Shown here piece by piece: positions 43,530-55,590 of a stretch of 64,000 nt of DNA; the stretch's first letter is position 1, and every line of letters begins with the position of its first letter. The notes beneath the pieces were generated by a model. The model was not told where the DNA came from. It ran no database searches and saw only the letters and a list, made by a program, of their open reading frames with translations. Source of the stretch: Margaritifera margaritifera (lineage: Eukaryota > Mollusca > Bivalvia > Unionida > Margaritiferidae); NCBI GenBank assembly GCA_029931535.1, contig JAQPZY010001548.1:1738001-1802000 (forward strand), read 5' to 3'. The translations under genes were made by a program, and so were the position numbers.

Positions 43530-44237
43530 GGGAACAATGTCTAAGCAGGGTGTGGGTAGGTGTGGTCACTGGAAATCTTCCTGGGATGCACACTCTACTT
43601 ATCTTGTACAGGCTGCAAGAGGACAGATGGTTGCCCCTTCTGCACCCTGTGGTTGGACGAGGTCTGGATCTTGCTGAACATAGACATACCTATAAAGCGA
43701 GGGTCTTATTAAGAAGTTTTAGGGTTCATGTTCTCTGAGTCCCACAGGTCTTAGAGAAGGATTATCCAAGTCTCTTCAGAGACTCTTGGTTAGTGGGACC
43801 CCTCTCAAGGGAGGTTATACATGTAAGTGGGTGGAGAGTGAGTCGCGCACTCCTGTTAAGGTGGAGCTGCAGCCTCCACATTCCATAAAGACAAAAAGCA
43901 TGTCGCACCCTCCCCTCAGGGACTAGCAACACCCTCTCTTTTCCACTAGGACAGTGTGAGTCGCACGCTCTCCCCACAGGGAGGAGCAGCACCCTCTTTC
44001 ATCCAGAAAGGCAGAGAGTTGCACTTATAGGCATGCATTGTCCTTGTCCAAGCCCTTGTCAGCGGAGCTTCTCCACCTTCACAGGGATGTTGCTCTGGAC
44101 ACTTCCATGGTCTTACTTGAGCAAAGTAAGAACCTTCTGAGGGCTGTCCCTCCTGGAGGCGGAGACTGTTCGGAGGGATTGGACCTCCATGGCTACTCAG
44201 GATATGAGAGACCAACAACACCAGTCCCTTGCATCCA
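43530..44237 (+). pseudogene. DIRS gag-like ORF1 remnant
   Basis: Begins near an ATG at 43540 (MSKQGVGRCGHWKSSWDAHS). In overlapping frames a Cys-rich segment (CKRTDGCPFC) typical of DIRS gag is visible, then imperfect 65-70 base repeats with GTCGCACCCTC / CAGGGAG phrases (43835-44030). Frames are broken throughout. A hAT element interrupts it at 44246; the rest continues at 45220. Confidence 0.5.
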
Positions 44238-44245
44238 CTCCTGGC

Positions 44246-45211
44246 TAGGGGTGGGTATTGAATTGAAAATCATATTACAATATTATGTGAAATATTGCAA
44301 TATTATTGCAATATATTGATTTAAGAATGGAATGATCACCTCAGCAAACTGCTTCCTACCTGGAACATTGTATTGAGGGTGAAGTGTATGTAAAAGGTCT
44401 CTAAACTCTGGCGAATCCACTATTCAGTATCGAGGCAAGTCCTTTATGATGAATCTGCACACCATGTCAGTTATCAGAAAAGCACACGAAGAATGGGAGG
44501 GGTATTTTGTGGCAAGGAACCCTGGTAATATTCTCTGGGTTGGTGGCGACACTTTAGCTTTAGAAAGATTGGAGTTATCATCACACGATGAACTCCCATC
44601 ATTAGACATCGATGATCTATTGTCTGTCATCTTATAATGACCAATTTTCCCAGGATGGTGCTTGTTCATATGGTAGGTTAGATTTGTGGTTCCACCAGAA
44701 AACTTGACATGAGCCTAACATACTCTCCACACAGCAATTGCCTCATCAATCTTCCCGTCCATTTTACTCTTTTTTAAAGCAAAATGAATCCATATTGCCG
44801 ACCGCACTTTTTAATTTTTCACCAGGTCGTACTCAACCATGCTTGAAACGCTTGTTGCTCAAGGTCAATGTCTGCAAGGTGTTTATTTGTTGAAATAGAG
44901 AAGCTAAAGCTTCAAAAGGATGAAGATTTACATTGATGTAACTTCCGACACCCAATCTGCAACTTCCCAGGGAAACAAAATATAAATGTTACTGAATCAG
45001 ATCACCGAAGGTACAGGTATGGAATTCAATCGGAAACTATTTTAAGTGGTGAAACGTTGCTAATATTAATTTATTAAAATAACAGAGTTTCATTGCAACT
45101 TTTTATCAAAATTTAAGTCAATATCATACTATACCAATATAATATATTTATATCGCGATTATTGTATCTTCGGTTCAATATCACAATATACCGATATTCG
45201 ATATTATCCTA
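44246..45211 (-). mobile_element. hAT element inserted in DIRS, with 8 bp target duplication
   Basis: Perfect duplication CTCCTGGC at 44238-44245 and 45212-45219. The termini TAGGGGTGGGTATTGAA and, inverted, TAGGATAATATCGAATA are hAT-like and imperfect. On the minus strand a transposase remnant runs from a BED-finger-like end (NLTYHMNKHHPGKIGHYK, about 44640-44690) to DMVCRFIIKDLPRY and then EFRDLLHTLHPQYNVPGRKQ at 44340-44420, typical of ZBED-type hAT transposases. The catalytic core is absent, so it is internally deleted and not autonomous. Confidence 0.85.
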
Positions 45212-45418
45212 CTCCTGGCTCTTCGAAACCAGCTAAGACGCGAAATCATTCTAACTGCCCTCAGGGTCCATCAGTGAAATTTTTTAGAGCCGTTCAGCCA
45301 CAATCAAAGCAATAGCCCCATTTCAGAGCTCCCCCAAGACAGTCGGGCCCTAAAAGGGCACGCTGCAAAGGCCCAGGGAGGAAGTTCATAGGCCCTTCCT
45401 TCTTTCTTAAGGACAAGG

Positions 45419-46610
45419 GTGAACAGCCCTAGGGACTTGCTCCCTCTCTTGCAGAGTATACCTCTTCTATTGGTTCCCGTTGGCACCAGACTAAACCTCT
45501 TTTCAGAGGCTTGGTCTGGCATAACAGTCGATGGCTGGGTCCTTTCTATCATAAAAGAGGGCTACCAGCTTCGGTTTCAAAATCTCCCTCCTCTAGTAAG
45601 CTCCCCCATTTTCTTCCACCAGTTAAATCTGGTGCATTTAGAGGAAGAGGTTCACTCCATTCTTCAGATGGGTGCAGAAGAGAGGGTGTTAAATGACCAA
45701 TCTCCGGCCTTCTATTCATGGATTTCCCTGGTTCCAAAAAAAGGGGGAAAGTCCTGTCTAATTATTGACCTTTCCTCCCCAAACAGATTTCTGCTGGAGG
45801 AACCATTCGAGATTGAAACCACAGCTTCAGTCAGAAATGCCATAAACCCGGCGATTGGACGGTCTCCATCGATCTTCAGAATGTGTACCTTAACATCCCT
45901 ATCTTTCGTACACACAGGAAGTACCACCAGTTTTGCTTGGATGTGGAGGTCTTCCAATTTCGAGCTCTGCTTTCGGTCTAGCTTCTGCACGCAGAGCTTT
46001 TATCAGAGTCATGGGAGTAGTTGCAGCCCATTTAAGGTTACTAGGTATCCCAGTCCTCCAGTATTTCGACATTTGGTTGATCCACAATGGCCGGCTAGAG
46101 TTTTGCAGACTAGATCTGTCTCGCTGTTGATCCATAGTGACCACACTGAGCCTTCTGCCAAACCTAGAGAAATCAGAGTTCACTCCATCTCAAGATTTTG
46201 TCTACATGGGGATGGATTTCCTCACAAACAGAGGATTAGTGTGTGTCCCTCGGTACAGAGTAGACAAGATCCTATCCATGTTGGATTTGCTGAGAGTAAA
46301 GACTATGTCAGCTTGTCTTTTTCTCTCTCTGCTAGGGATCTTCAACTCCACAGCGGACTTAGTTCCCCTAGACAGACTGCACTTGCGTCCTTTCCAGTTT
46401 CTCCTTTTTTTGCCGTGGAAACCACACAGGGACCCTTTGAATTCTCAGATTTCTCTGGGTTGGGATTTCCACCATCATCTGATTTGGTTGATAAATCTGG
46501 ACCGGTTTCTGGCAGAGTCCCTATTCTGCCCCCCAAACCCCACTCATACCTGTTCACACATGCGTCAGATTCATGGTGGGGCACCCATCTAGACCTGGAA
46601 GGGTTCATGG
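45419..46610 (+). pseudogene. DIRS-type reverse transcriptase and RNase H start
   Basis: VGTRLNLFSEAWSGITVDGW and SIIKEGYQLRFQNLPPL precede the RT core, with SLVPKKGGKSCLIIDLSSPN, then in shifted frames RAFIRVMGVVAAHLRLLGI and VLQYFDIWLIHNG (the catalytic D-D pair of DIRS appears as FDI, so the second Asp is lost). The YMGMDFLTNRGLV region and an RNase H-like ASDSWWGTHLDLEG follow. The frame runs straight into the gypsy LTR at 46611. This is a tyrosine-recombinase retrotransposon pol; multiple frame changes show it is inactive. Confidence 0.8.
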
Positions 46611-46762
46611 TGTTATGACTAGGGCTAATGTAACAAAAGAAAAGACTCGAACAAGCTTTCAAGATTAAATACAAATATTTAATTTCCTAAAATATTAAAA
46701 TATTTCAACAAACAATCAAAGTGAAAGAATTAAAAATAACTTACAGTATAGAATATCCTTAA

Positions 46763-49164
46763 CCCTTTAACTACTACAGCTGTTGTGCAGTTTCACTACT
46801 GCTGAGTGCTATCATATCAGTTACTGAGACTACTGAGGCTGGTTGCTAGGCTGAATACTAGAGCATCATCATGGCTGACTACAGAAACTGACAATAAAAA
46901 GATGGTTACATTTATATTCATTATTTCATTAGTTTTTGCTGGATTTCAGTGAAATAAAAAACAGCTTACATTGTATAGTGTCTGTTATTCATATATTTCC
47001 ACTTTATATACTCTTACATCCCATCATACAAGAAATCCCAGTCATGTAAACTGTTTTGAATCCCACAAAATAAATTCAATATTTACATATATACATATAA
47101 AAACATGAATGAAATCCACACTCTAATTACAAAGTTGAGAGTGGTACCTCTCAAAACAGTCATTATCCACACATAAATGTACTTGGCATTGTTTGCATCC
47201 TATGAAAACTTCATGTTTCCTCCCTTCCCTTACACACATCTTGCATCTCCCACGTTTCGGGAACCGTCCTGGCCAGTGCCTTAAACCTTCAGTATCAACA
47301 TTGGACAGAGCTTTTCTTTTCCTACTTCCCTGAAAAAAAGCCAGCAACCATCTGTTTGGCCAAGTTCATCCTGAATTCAAGCTGTGTTCTTTTTTTTTCT
47401 TTTCCGGACTTGGTTTTGATATGGTGATTTGGTGACTCTTTCATACAGATCAGGGCATTACATATCACTGTATCAATGAGAAACCAAAAAAGGTATTTCC
47501 ACCATTTCTTTGCTTTACGGCAAGAACTGTACTGCATTCTGTTTTGGTCTGCAATATCCACCCACCCCCCTTTGTTTTTCGAATACTCATTTGCAACTAT
47601 TGGGCAAGTTACTTCTTTTCGTCTGCCGGTTTTTTCTCTTCGAGTTACACTGGATAGCTGTGTGGGATCCATGTTATTAAATAAAATATGGACAATGTTC
47701 TTGTCTTTCCAGGCAACACAGACCAGAGTCTCTTTCTGCATGATTTTCATATCCCCCTGGCTTTTTAAACCACTGGTTTTTTTTAAAGGTTCTGGCATTC
47801 CTTTCCTATTTCCTCAGACTGTACCACAACAGAAGAGTCCATCCCGACGTAAATCTTCAAATAACTGGGGATTTGAAAAGAAATTGTCCATATATATATG
47901 GTGGTTTTTGTTTCTTATTTTTCTGGTAAGGTCTTTCACCACTCTAGATCCTAATCCTTCTTCTGTCACTCTCCCTCTCTGTCCATCGGGCTTTCCAACT
48001 TACACTTGAAATTCATGGACGTAGCCGGTTTGGGGATGGGCTCTTTCCCAGACTTTAATGTGAAATTTTGTGGGTTTGGCTGGCAGGTAGTGCTTAAATG
48101 ACAGTCTTCCTTTATAAGCAATCATGCCTTCATCAATTGACTGGTTTTTGGGAGGGTCATAATTTTCCAGGCATTTATGCAAGACTGTGTCATAGAAAGG
48201 TCTTTTATGGAAAATCTTGTCATGTCCTGGTTGGCCTCTGGGTGGGTTGACGCTTGTGTCGTTGGCATGGAAATATTTCCTTATTTTTTCATATCTTTAT
48301 CTTGTCATGATTTCTGGTATTCCTGGGATTCCAAAATATACAGATGTCATCCAGGCAATGGAATATTTGGGTATCTGCATAATACTCATGACGATGTATA
48401 TTCCAAGATATGCCCACATCTCCGTGATGCTGGTTTCATACCATTTCGGGTCTTGCTTTTGGTCCCCCATTTTCTTATCATAATCGTTTGTTTCTTTCAC
48501 AAGCTTTTCCACCAGACATTCAGGATAAAACTTGAGAAAAATTTTTTTCTCATTGCATAGTGGTCCAAGCTCGATTGTTGAACCAACATTAGAATCAAAA
48601 TCATTGAACTCGAACACGGCGAGGTCATCACTCCATTGTGCAAGTGGGACTATGTCCTCCTCGTCATCCGATTCAAAATCACTTACGTCTGGTGTTGAAA
48701 CGGGACTAACATCAATATCTGATACATTTTCTAAGAATGATCCATTAAACTCTTCAATATCACTTGCATTGAACCCTTCAAAGTCGCTCATATCTGAATC
48801 GGAATCCATCTTTGTTTATCTCAACTACACGTGTTTCGTAAAGTGCAGGAAAGCCCTTCCTGTGTGTCTAAATTTAACCTCTCAGCTTTCAAACTTGTAT
48901 CAAACTGTTGAGTAAACAGTCCTCTCATTGGTTATGATAATCAAAAATATGTAAACTTCTGTACTTTTAACCAATCAACGTTCAGTTAACATAGCGGTCA
49001 CGTCCGCATTGATGTGACACTGGGGTTTCGAGTACTGCTGAACTATACGCACATAAGCGACACTGGGGTAGTAAACGAGGCTTATCGACACTGCATATAT
49101 GCATCAGTGGGGTTCAGGAGCTATTTACAGGTGACGCTTAGATGCGGCAGTCGTAGCTAAAGGG
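46763..49164 (-). mobile_element. piggyBac element with intact ends and TTAA duplication
   Basis: TTAA borders both sides (46759-46762 and 49165-49168). The termini read CCCTTTAACTACTACAGCTG and, inverted, CCCTTTAGCTACGACTGCCG. Length 2402 bp. It carries a minus-strand transposase pseudogene and sits inside the gypsy LTR, so it is younger than that insertion. Confidence 0.9.
47123..48809 (-). pseudogene. piggyBac transposase (DDE_Tnp_1_7), inactivated
   Basis: From ATG 48809 an acidic N-terminus (MDSDSDMSDFEGFNASDIEE), then WAYLGIYIVMSIMQIPKY, the first Asp in SIDEGMIAYKGRLSFKHYLP, the second in HIYMDNFFSNPQLFEDL, the third in GGWVDIADQNRMQYSS, and a C-terminal Cys/His zinc-binding domain (CKMCVREGRKHEVFIGCKQC). 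About 560 codons. Lesions: TAA 48297-48299, TAA 48000-48002, TGA near 47825, and a one-base shift in a seven-base run near 47333. All three catalytic aspartates survive, so decay is recent. Confidence 0.9.
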
Positions 49165-49933
49165 TTAAAAGTCCTAAATTGTTCTAAAGTTCACTGATCT
49201 GGAAGTTAATCCAAATATTCCGAATGAAGTAGTTTCCAAATGAAACCTTTGCTGTACTGATATATTAATAAGAATCAGTATATCCAAGTGTTATAAATTC
49301 CAATTAGTCCCTGTGAATGAAATGTCACAAGTTCTAGAAATGTTTCCGATAATTCCACGGAGCTGTATAATTATTATAGTTTAAGTCACAGTACTGAATC
49401 CTAAATGCACTGTATGCTGATATATATCACAAAAGTAGAAAATCCCCACACAAAAAGAACCAAATTCGTTTATGACCTCTCAATCCAGTGTAGCTATGAA
49501 AAATCTAGAATGCTGCTATAAATCCTATTATATAGCTTCTTACTGTGCAAAACAGAATAAGGAAAAACCAATTTAACTGTATTGCGACTTAAAAACAATT
49601 TAATCCTTCTAGAAAACGACCTTCCTCAAACCAATCAGAAATTAGGTTATGCGTGACATCGCTAAGTACTTTTTCACTAACGTTTTTTAGCAGTCAATAA
49701 CGTATTGACTCTGAAGAATCATAGAATCTAGGTCAGAAGTTCATACCCTCATGCGCTAAATCACGTGATATACTAATGTTACAAGCGACAATTCTTACCA
49801 TGACCTAATGTACTGAGTTACATTGAAATACCGTATATGTACTTTCTGCAAGACGACAGCTGTTAGACTATTATGCAGGGATCATAAACTTATACCATTA
49901 TTTAAAAACGAAATAATACATAATTCTGTAACA

Positions 49934-52900
49934 CCTTCCCTCTTTTGGAAAAAGAAAGTTTTATACAATAAAACTTTCTTTTAGTAAATACTTCTAACAT
50001 TCATGTAATTGATTGCATAAAAAAATGTATACATGATACAGTCATGTATACAAAACAGTGTAACTGTAGTATTATGCATGTGAAAGTGCATCAGCAATTA
50101 AATTGTCCTTTCCCTTGATGTGCCTGACTTCGATGTTTATGGTTGTAACATCAGACTCCATCGTAACAATATTTGATTCTTATTCTTCATCTTATTAATG
50201 AAAGTGAGGGGGTTGTGATCATTGAAGACAACAACGGGAGAAGGAGTTGCACTAACATACACCTCGAAGTGTTGCAAGGCCATTATCAAAGCCAAACACT
50301 CCTTCTCTATCATGGAATAATTTTTCTGGTGCTTATTCAATTTCCTTGAAAAATAGCACACAGGATGATCCACACTGTTGTTGTCTTCCTGTAACAACAC
50401 TCCACCAACTCCAATGTCACTTGCATCCACAGACATTTTGAAAGATTGACTGAAATCTGGAGCTGACAGAACTGGTACAGTCTTGAGTATGGCCTTTAAC
50501 TTATCAAAAGCCTCCTGACATTTTTCTGACCAGATAAATTTGGTCTTCTTACTAAGCAAATTGGTCAGGGTCTCGGCTATCATGGAAAAATTGGAACAAA
50601 ATTTCCGATAATAACCGGCCATGACCAAAAATCACATCAGTTGCTTCTTACTGACAGGCACAAGGAACTCAGAAATAGCCGTAACCTTAGCTTCTATTGG
50701 TTTAATTTGTCCATGTCTCACAACATTCCCTAAAAAGGTAACATAGGCACGACAAAAGTCACTTTTATTCAAATTGATGGTCAAGTTCGCTTCGCCGAGT
50801 CTTTTGAAGAACTGCTTAATTCTTTTCAGATGATCTTGCCACGTGTCATTGTAGATGTTGATGTCATCGATGTAAGCATCGCAATTTTTTATTCCAGACA
50901 TCACCATATTCATCAAACGTTGAAAAGAACTTGGGGAACCCTTCATCCCAAATGGCATGACTTTGTATTGGTAAAGTCCATCTGGAGTCATGAATGCAGA
51001 AATTTCTTTTGCTCTCTCCGTTAGTGGAATTTGGTAGAATCCCTTCAGTAGGTCAAATTTTGTGACATATTTGGCATTTCCAATCCTGTCAATACAGTCA
51101 TCAATTCTAGGAATTGGAAATGAATCTGTCTTGGTGACACTATTTACTTTTTTGTAATCAGTACACATACGGAAAGTATTATCTGGTTTCGGTACTAAAA
51201 TACATGGTGAACTCCAGTCACTTTTACTTGGTTGAATAAAGTCATTTTCCAGTAAATACTGAATTTCTTTCTTCAGATAGTCTTGTTTGAGATGATTCAT
51301 CCTATAAGGGTGTTGCTTTATAGGTGTGGAATTTATTTTTTTGACATCATGGACGATTTTGTTGGTTCGTGTGGGAATGTCTGGAAATAAATGTTCATTT
51401 TCTTTTATCAACTGCTTCAGTTCGTTGATCTCAGGTGGCAGTAGATGCAAAAGCTTCTGGTCCAGATTGTCCAGAATTTCCAAATTGTGAAGAGTAGTGA
51501 CTTCGAAATCATCATTATCCGATTTCTCATCTCCATTCAAATGTTGAATGTGTGGGATGGGTACTACTAAAATAATTGGATAATTTAGATGGCTATCTCT
51601 GTCTACATATTGTTTCAACATATTAATATGGCAAAGTTGTTTCTGCTTCCTCCTCCCAGGAGTATTAATAATATAATTTAAATCACTCACCTTTTTGACA
51701 ATGGTATAAGGGCCAAAATACTTAGCCTGAAGAGGATTTTGGGGTATGGGTGGCAAAGCTAATACTCTATCACCTGGCTGAAAACTCCTATCTTTCGATT
51801 GTTTGACATACCTCAATTTCATAATTCCAACTTTTCAGCAAAAGGAAGTCCCTCTTTCTGTAACTTAATGGATCCCGTACAGAATGTCCAAATACTAGTT
51901 CAAATGGACTGAATCCCAGAGACTCCTACACTGACCCCCCCCCCCCACCCCCGCAGCAAACAACAATAATTGCACACCTTCATCCCACTCCCTTTCTGTT
52001 CCACAATAACAAGTTCCAATTATACTCTATCTCATAACAATATGTTTTAATCATTCATTCTAAAGTCTGATATAGTACAGACTTAAGAAGACCAAACAGT
52101 GTGAAAAACTTGACCAAAGCTTTTACTATGATCTCATTTTTAATATTCCGCAAAGAAATAGCTTCTGGAGACCTTGTGGATGCACACCTCGTCAACAAGT
52201 ATTGGTTGCCTACCGGTAACTTGGTCTTATTTAATCAACAACGACGTTTCATGGGCTACACTAAGTATTTTCTGACGATTGGATCTAGGAACTACTAACT
52301 ACTAACTGGTTTTCTAACTGACCACTCATCACCAGCGGGCACCCCGAGCAGTCCCCATTTCTTTATAAGGACCTCATTCTTCAAGAAGTAACAAGTTCCT
52401 TCTTGCGTGGCTTCAGTTTCAGTCATAGCCCTCTGAAACAAACAGGAGATATCTGGATCCCCCTGTTGTAAGACAACTAGTGTTTGTCTTTTATCACCCT
52501 GATTATTTTTATGAGATTGTGCAGCTGAAAGAGTATCACTGTGATCAATCCTTGATTGATCCAAACTAGGAGCAAAAAGTGACCTCATTAAAAGCCTGAC
52601 CCAAAAGGTGTCCGCTAAAGGAAATACATCCTGTTCAACATCATTCTCAAGAGCACGCTTTGCCATAGCTCTAGTAACCGCACAAGCTGGATATAAACCA
52701 GGGATTTCTACTTCAATAGGATCAACTCGTTGAACCATGCTAGGTTTGTTAGTTACAAGTGGATTAACCACTACCTTATCGCCCGTCATTACCTAGTAAT
52801 AAATGGATGCCCTTTGTAGGCAAAGAAGCCACAACTCCTATGGTCACCGGTCCCGAAACTAAGTCTGATGACATATTAGCACAACGAAGACTGACATTAA

Positions 52901-52982
52901 CATATCCACATTCTACCCCCTGTATTAGTACACTTTCACTAGCAGAAGTCTTCTCAGAAAATGGCAAAGTACTATCTAACAA
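49934..52982 (-). pseudogene. Ty3/gypsy pol with integrase before reverse transcriptase (Gmr1-like)
   Basis: Read from 52982 downward: end of the protease (LPTKGIHLLLGND), a linker, an integrase N-terminal region (CYFLKNEVLIKKWG, near 52400), a ~280 base stretch without integrase similarity, an integrase core end (GFSPFELVFGHSVRDPL, ~51880), the integrase C-terminus (GPYTIVKKVSDLNYIINTPG, LCHINMLKQYV), then RT (DWSSPCILVPKPDNTFRMCT, YVTKFDLLKGFYQIPL, CDAYIDDINIYND) and RNase H (FKMSVDASDIGVGGVL, HIKGKDNLIADALSH) ending at TAA 50072-50074. The 51822-50137 frame is open apart from one TGA near 50632. A frameshift lies near 50150. The INT-RT-RH order is the Gmr1-like arrangement. Confidence 0.85.
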
Positions 52983-54475
52983 TAGACTCTGAGAAGCTCA
53001 TGTGTCTCTTAATATCTTAACTCATTAACCTCTGAGCCAAACAGCTAGGTATTCCCCTTCAGCATACTTGCAGAGGGATCACCTAGAGCAGTGTTAGCCT
53101 TACCAGTAGCTGTATCCTTGAGACTCACTGACAGTACTTGACTTGCTGATTTTTACAGAGGGGGCTACTTGAAATAAATTAGTTATTTTTTGCTTTGTAT
53201 TCCTTCAATTAAGCTAAAGTTTGGCACAGCTGTTCTCAATAAAATTATGTAGATAATGGTATAAATTTCATGCAGCATGCAGAAATAAAACTCATCCATA
53301 AAGGAAAAAAAAAATGTATTTACTTACCAATTTGCTTCTTTTATCATTAAAAATCCATTAAATCCATTATGAATTCACACTGAATAATTAAAACCTTCAA
53401 CACATGAAATAATTCACAGAAATTCCATTTGTCATCTCTCTTACAAACTTTAACCTCGTGTGAAAACTGCATATTTTCCTCACACTTTACTTACCTTTCT
53501 TCCTTAGAATTCTCCACTAAACGTTTAAAAACTAATGAAACACTTTGAACAAACTCTGAATTATGTACACTCGTGCTAACTAAATTCATTTTCCCAAACA
53601 TAAGCAAGTCTTTATTTACCGATTCTTCAAAATATCTACAAGATATGGTTTAATCCACACATAAATGAATATATCTCCATCAGGGTCTGTCAGGTATGTG
53701 TCTACTTCCAGTGGCTGATTCTTGTCATTTTGCATCATTTTCAAATCTAAATAACTCCACTATTTTTAGCGCTATCGAAGTCAAAAAAATTTCCCTTTGT
53801 GCTGCAATGTTTCCTCTAGCTATGTAAGCTTAAATTTGATTGGTTAAACTGCCTGCATAATTAGAAAATAGTCTGGAATCAACCAATGGTTTGCACCGCT
53901 TTAACTCGTCGTGCGGGATACAGGCCTAGACTAATACTGCCACTCAAACGAGGCGCCCGGGATTCAAGCAAGGTAAACTGTGCCACGTTATAGTGGCACT
54001 CGGGAGATGAGGGATGCAAAGTGCGATGACTTATTGTGGTGGCAGGGGTTAATGAGTTAATAGGAGTAGTCTTACCCAAGTCACCAACAAGTGACACAGA
54101 ACCCTTCGACATGAATGGTTCGTATTTCTTCATTACAAAATCAGAGTGAGGTATGCAAGCCTCCAAACCAGTATCATCCTTGATACATGACCCTGACCTT
54201 GACTTCTTAATAACTAGAGCATTTGGAACTGCTCTGTTAGAATTCCGTTGCTTTTTTTTGAACAACCAGCAATCAGAAATAACATGTCCTTTTCTCTTAC
54301 AAAAGGAACACGTGGGTAGAGATAAGGTTTTCTTATACTCCTTATCAGAAATTTGATTCCTCACAGTTACATCAGCCTGAGGTCCGAAATTACTCAAACG
54401 AGTCTGAAATGGTTTCTTAACAAAAGCTTGTTGAGAGGAAGATTTGTTTACAAATAGAATTTGTACAAATGTAAA
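52983..54475 (-). pseudogene. Gypsy gag nucleocapsid and protease start
   Basis: From about 54475 downward: the basic segment SSSQQAFVKKPFQTRLSNFG, a CCHC zinc knuckle (CSFCKRKGHVISDCW, ~54280), a linker, then KKYEPFMSKGSVSLVGDLGK leading to the retropepsin site. After the TTAA element the frame resumes with KILRDT, a TGA in place of the active-site glycine codon, and ASQSLLLDSTLPFSEK. The gag N-terminus and the 5' LTR are missing; at ~54475 the sequence joins a DIRS fragment. Confidence 0.75.
53021..54056. mobile_element. Non-autonomous TTAA element inside the gypsy protease
   Basis: TTAA at 53017-53020 and 54057-54060. The termini read CTCATTAACCTCTGAGCC and, inverted, CTCATTAACCCCTGCCACC (10 bp identical). 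Length 1036 bp with no transposase. The gypsy coding is interrupted exactly here: KTTPI precedes the insertion and KILRDT follows it on the minus strand. Confidence 0.8.
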
Positions 54476-54765
54476 CATAAAAAGGGAGCTTGTTGTTTGG
54501 CTTGGTGGCAAACAAGTCCACTAAAGGAATCCCCCTAAGCTGGAACAAAAAGTCTGCTACAAATTGGGGGAGCAACCATTCAGTGAGAACTATCTTCCCT
54601 TTCCTTGACAGACTGTCTGCCAAAATATTCTTTTTGCCAGCAATGTGGCGAATTCAGAGGGTAATTCCTTCTGAAGTTGCCCAGTGAAGGAGGTTCCAAG
54701 CCTTAGCACAGAGAGAAGGTGCCTCCTTGTCTTCTGAGGTACGCCACCACTAAGGGTTAAACTAT
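54476..54765 (-). pseudogene. DIRS RNase H fragment in reverse orientation
   Basis: On the minus strand VVAYLRRQGGTFSLCAKAWN, then IRHIAGKKNILADSLSRKGK and TEWLLPQFVADFLFQLRGIP, ending VDLFATKPNNKLPFYV. This is the C-terminal part of a DIRS RNase H region. It lies within the DIRS element whose other genes are on the plus strand, and covers a part missing after 46610. One TGA is seen. Confidence 0.75.
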
Positions 54766-54959
54766 TAATCGATATATCGATGTATCAATACATTTTTTTT
54801 ATTGATACCCATATCGATACAAGAGGTGAAGAATCAATGCAAAATGATATTTACCCTATACAAGTTACTTTAATCTTCAGCAGTTGTGAATAATTATTAG
54901 TTGTATGTCTTTTTATTTTTTAAATTGAGAATTCATCTGAGACAGCTGTAGCAGGCACA

Positions 54960-55590
54960 TGCACTCCTTTCTGCCAGCAAGAAAAACTATTGACAACACC
55001 CACTCTCCTTCTACAAATTAACACAAGGTAACTATCTCAGGTAGTTCGAAGTCTGCTCCCTCCCACTTCGCCAGTTTACATGCTAATTATTTTATCCCGA
55101 CAGCATGTTCAGCCACTGATAACACATATCAACGTAAAGAAGACATTCCAGATTTGTTCTCCATGTATGATTTAATAACCACTTTTATGTGAAGTTTTTC
55201 TGTTGCTTCGCATATGGTCTACTTGGATCAAATTTGAAGGCTACACTTCCGATGTGTCATACAATGAAATATGTTACATGCAGCTTGTTCACTGCATGAC
55301 ACACCATCCAAACCTGATCCAAACAGATACAAAGCAACAGAGAAACTTTGGGCAGAAGTGATTATTAAATGATTTGTAAAGTACTTAAATTGTATAATGG
55401 GAACAAGTTTGGAATGTCTCCTTTTACGCTGATATATGTGATCAGAGACTGAATGTGCCGACGGAAAAAAAAAAAAATTACCACAGAATTGGCAAGGGGG
55501 CAGATTCCAAACCTCACAACTTATAGCCACCTTGTTAATTTGTAGAAGGAGAGTGCATGTTGTCAATAATTTCCTTTTTTTCTGACAGAA
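54960..55590. repeat. Long inverted repeat (two ~290 bp arms)
   Basis: 54964-55250 and 55310-55590 are diverged reverse complements, for example CTCTCCTTCTACAAATTAAC at 55000 against its complement at 55540, and ACATTCCAGATTTGTTC at 55142 against its complement near 55400. A TAATCGATATATCGATGTAT sequence of the kind found at hAT-like termini occurs at 54768. The fold-back could be a transposon remnant. Confidence 0.65.

Larger units (their letters stand above)
46611..49933 (-). repeat. 3' LTR of Ty3/gypsy element, split by piggyBac
   Basis: On the minus strand the LTR starts TGTTACAG at 49933 and ends CATAACA at 46611. A polypurine tract AAAAGAGGGAAGG immediately precedes it (49935-49947). 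Without the 2.4 kb piggyBac insertion the LTR is about 917 bp. No second LTR copy is seen in the window, so the element is 5' truncated. Confidence 0.7.

Noticed and set aside
44238..44245. A chance repeat at the hAT borders
   Set aside because: I considered chance, but the 8 bp duplication sits exactly at hAT-type termini on both sides, so the chance explanation was dropped and the hAT call kept.
52101..52298. A plus-strand ORF (KEIASGDLVDAHLVNKYWLP) inside the gypsy pol
   Set aside because: It looks somewhat protein-like and may be a fragment of another element inserted in the integrase, but I could not assign it to any family.
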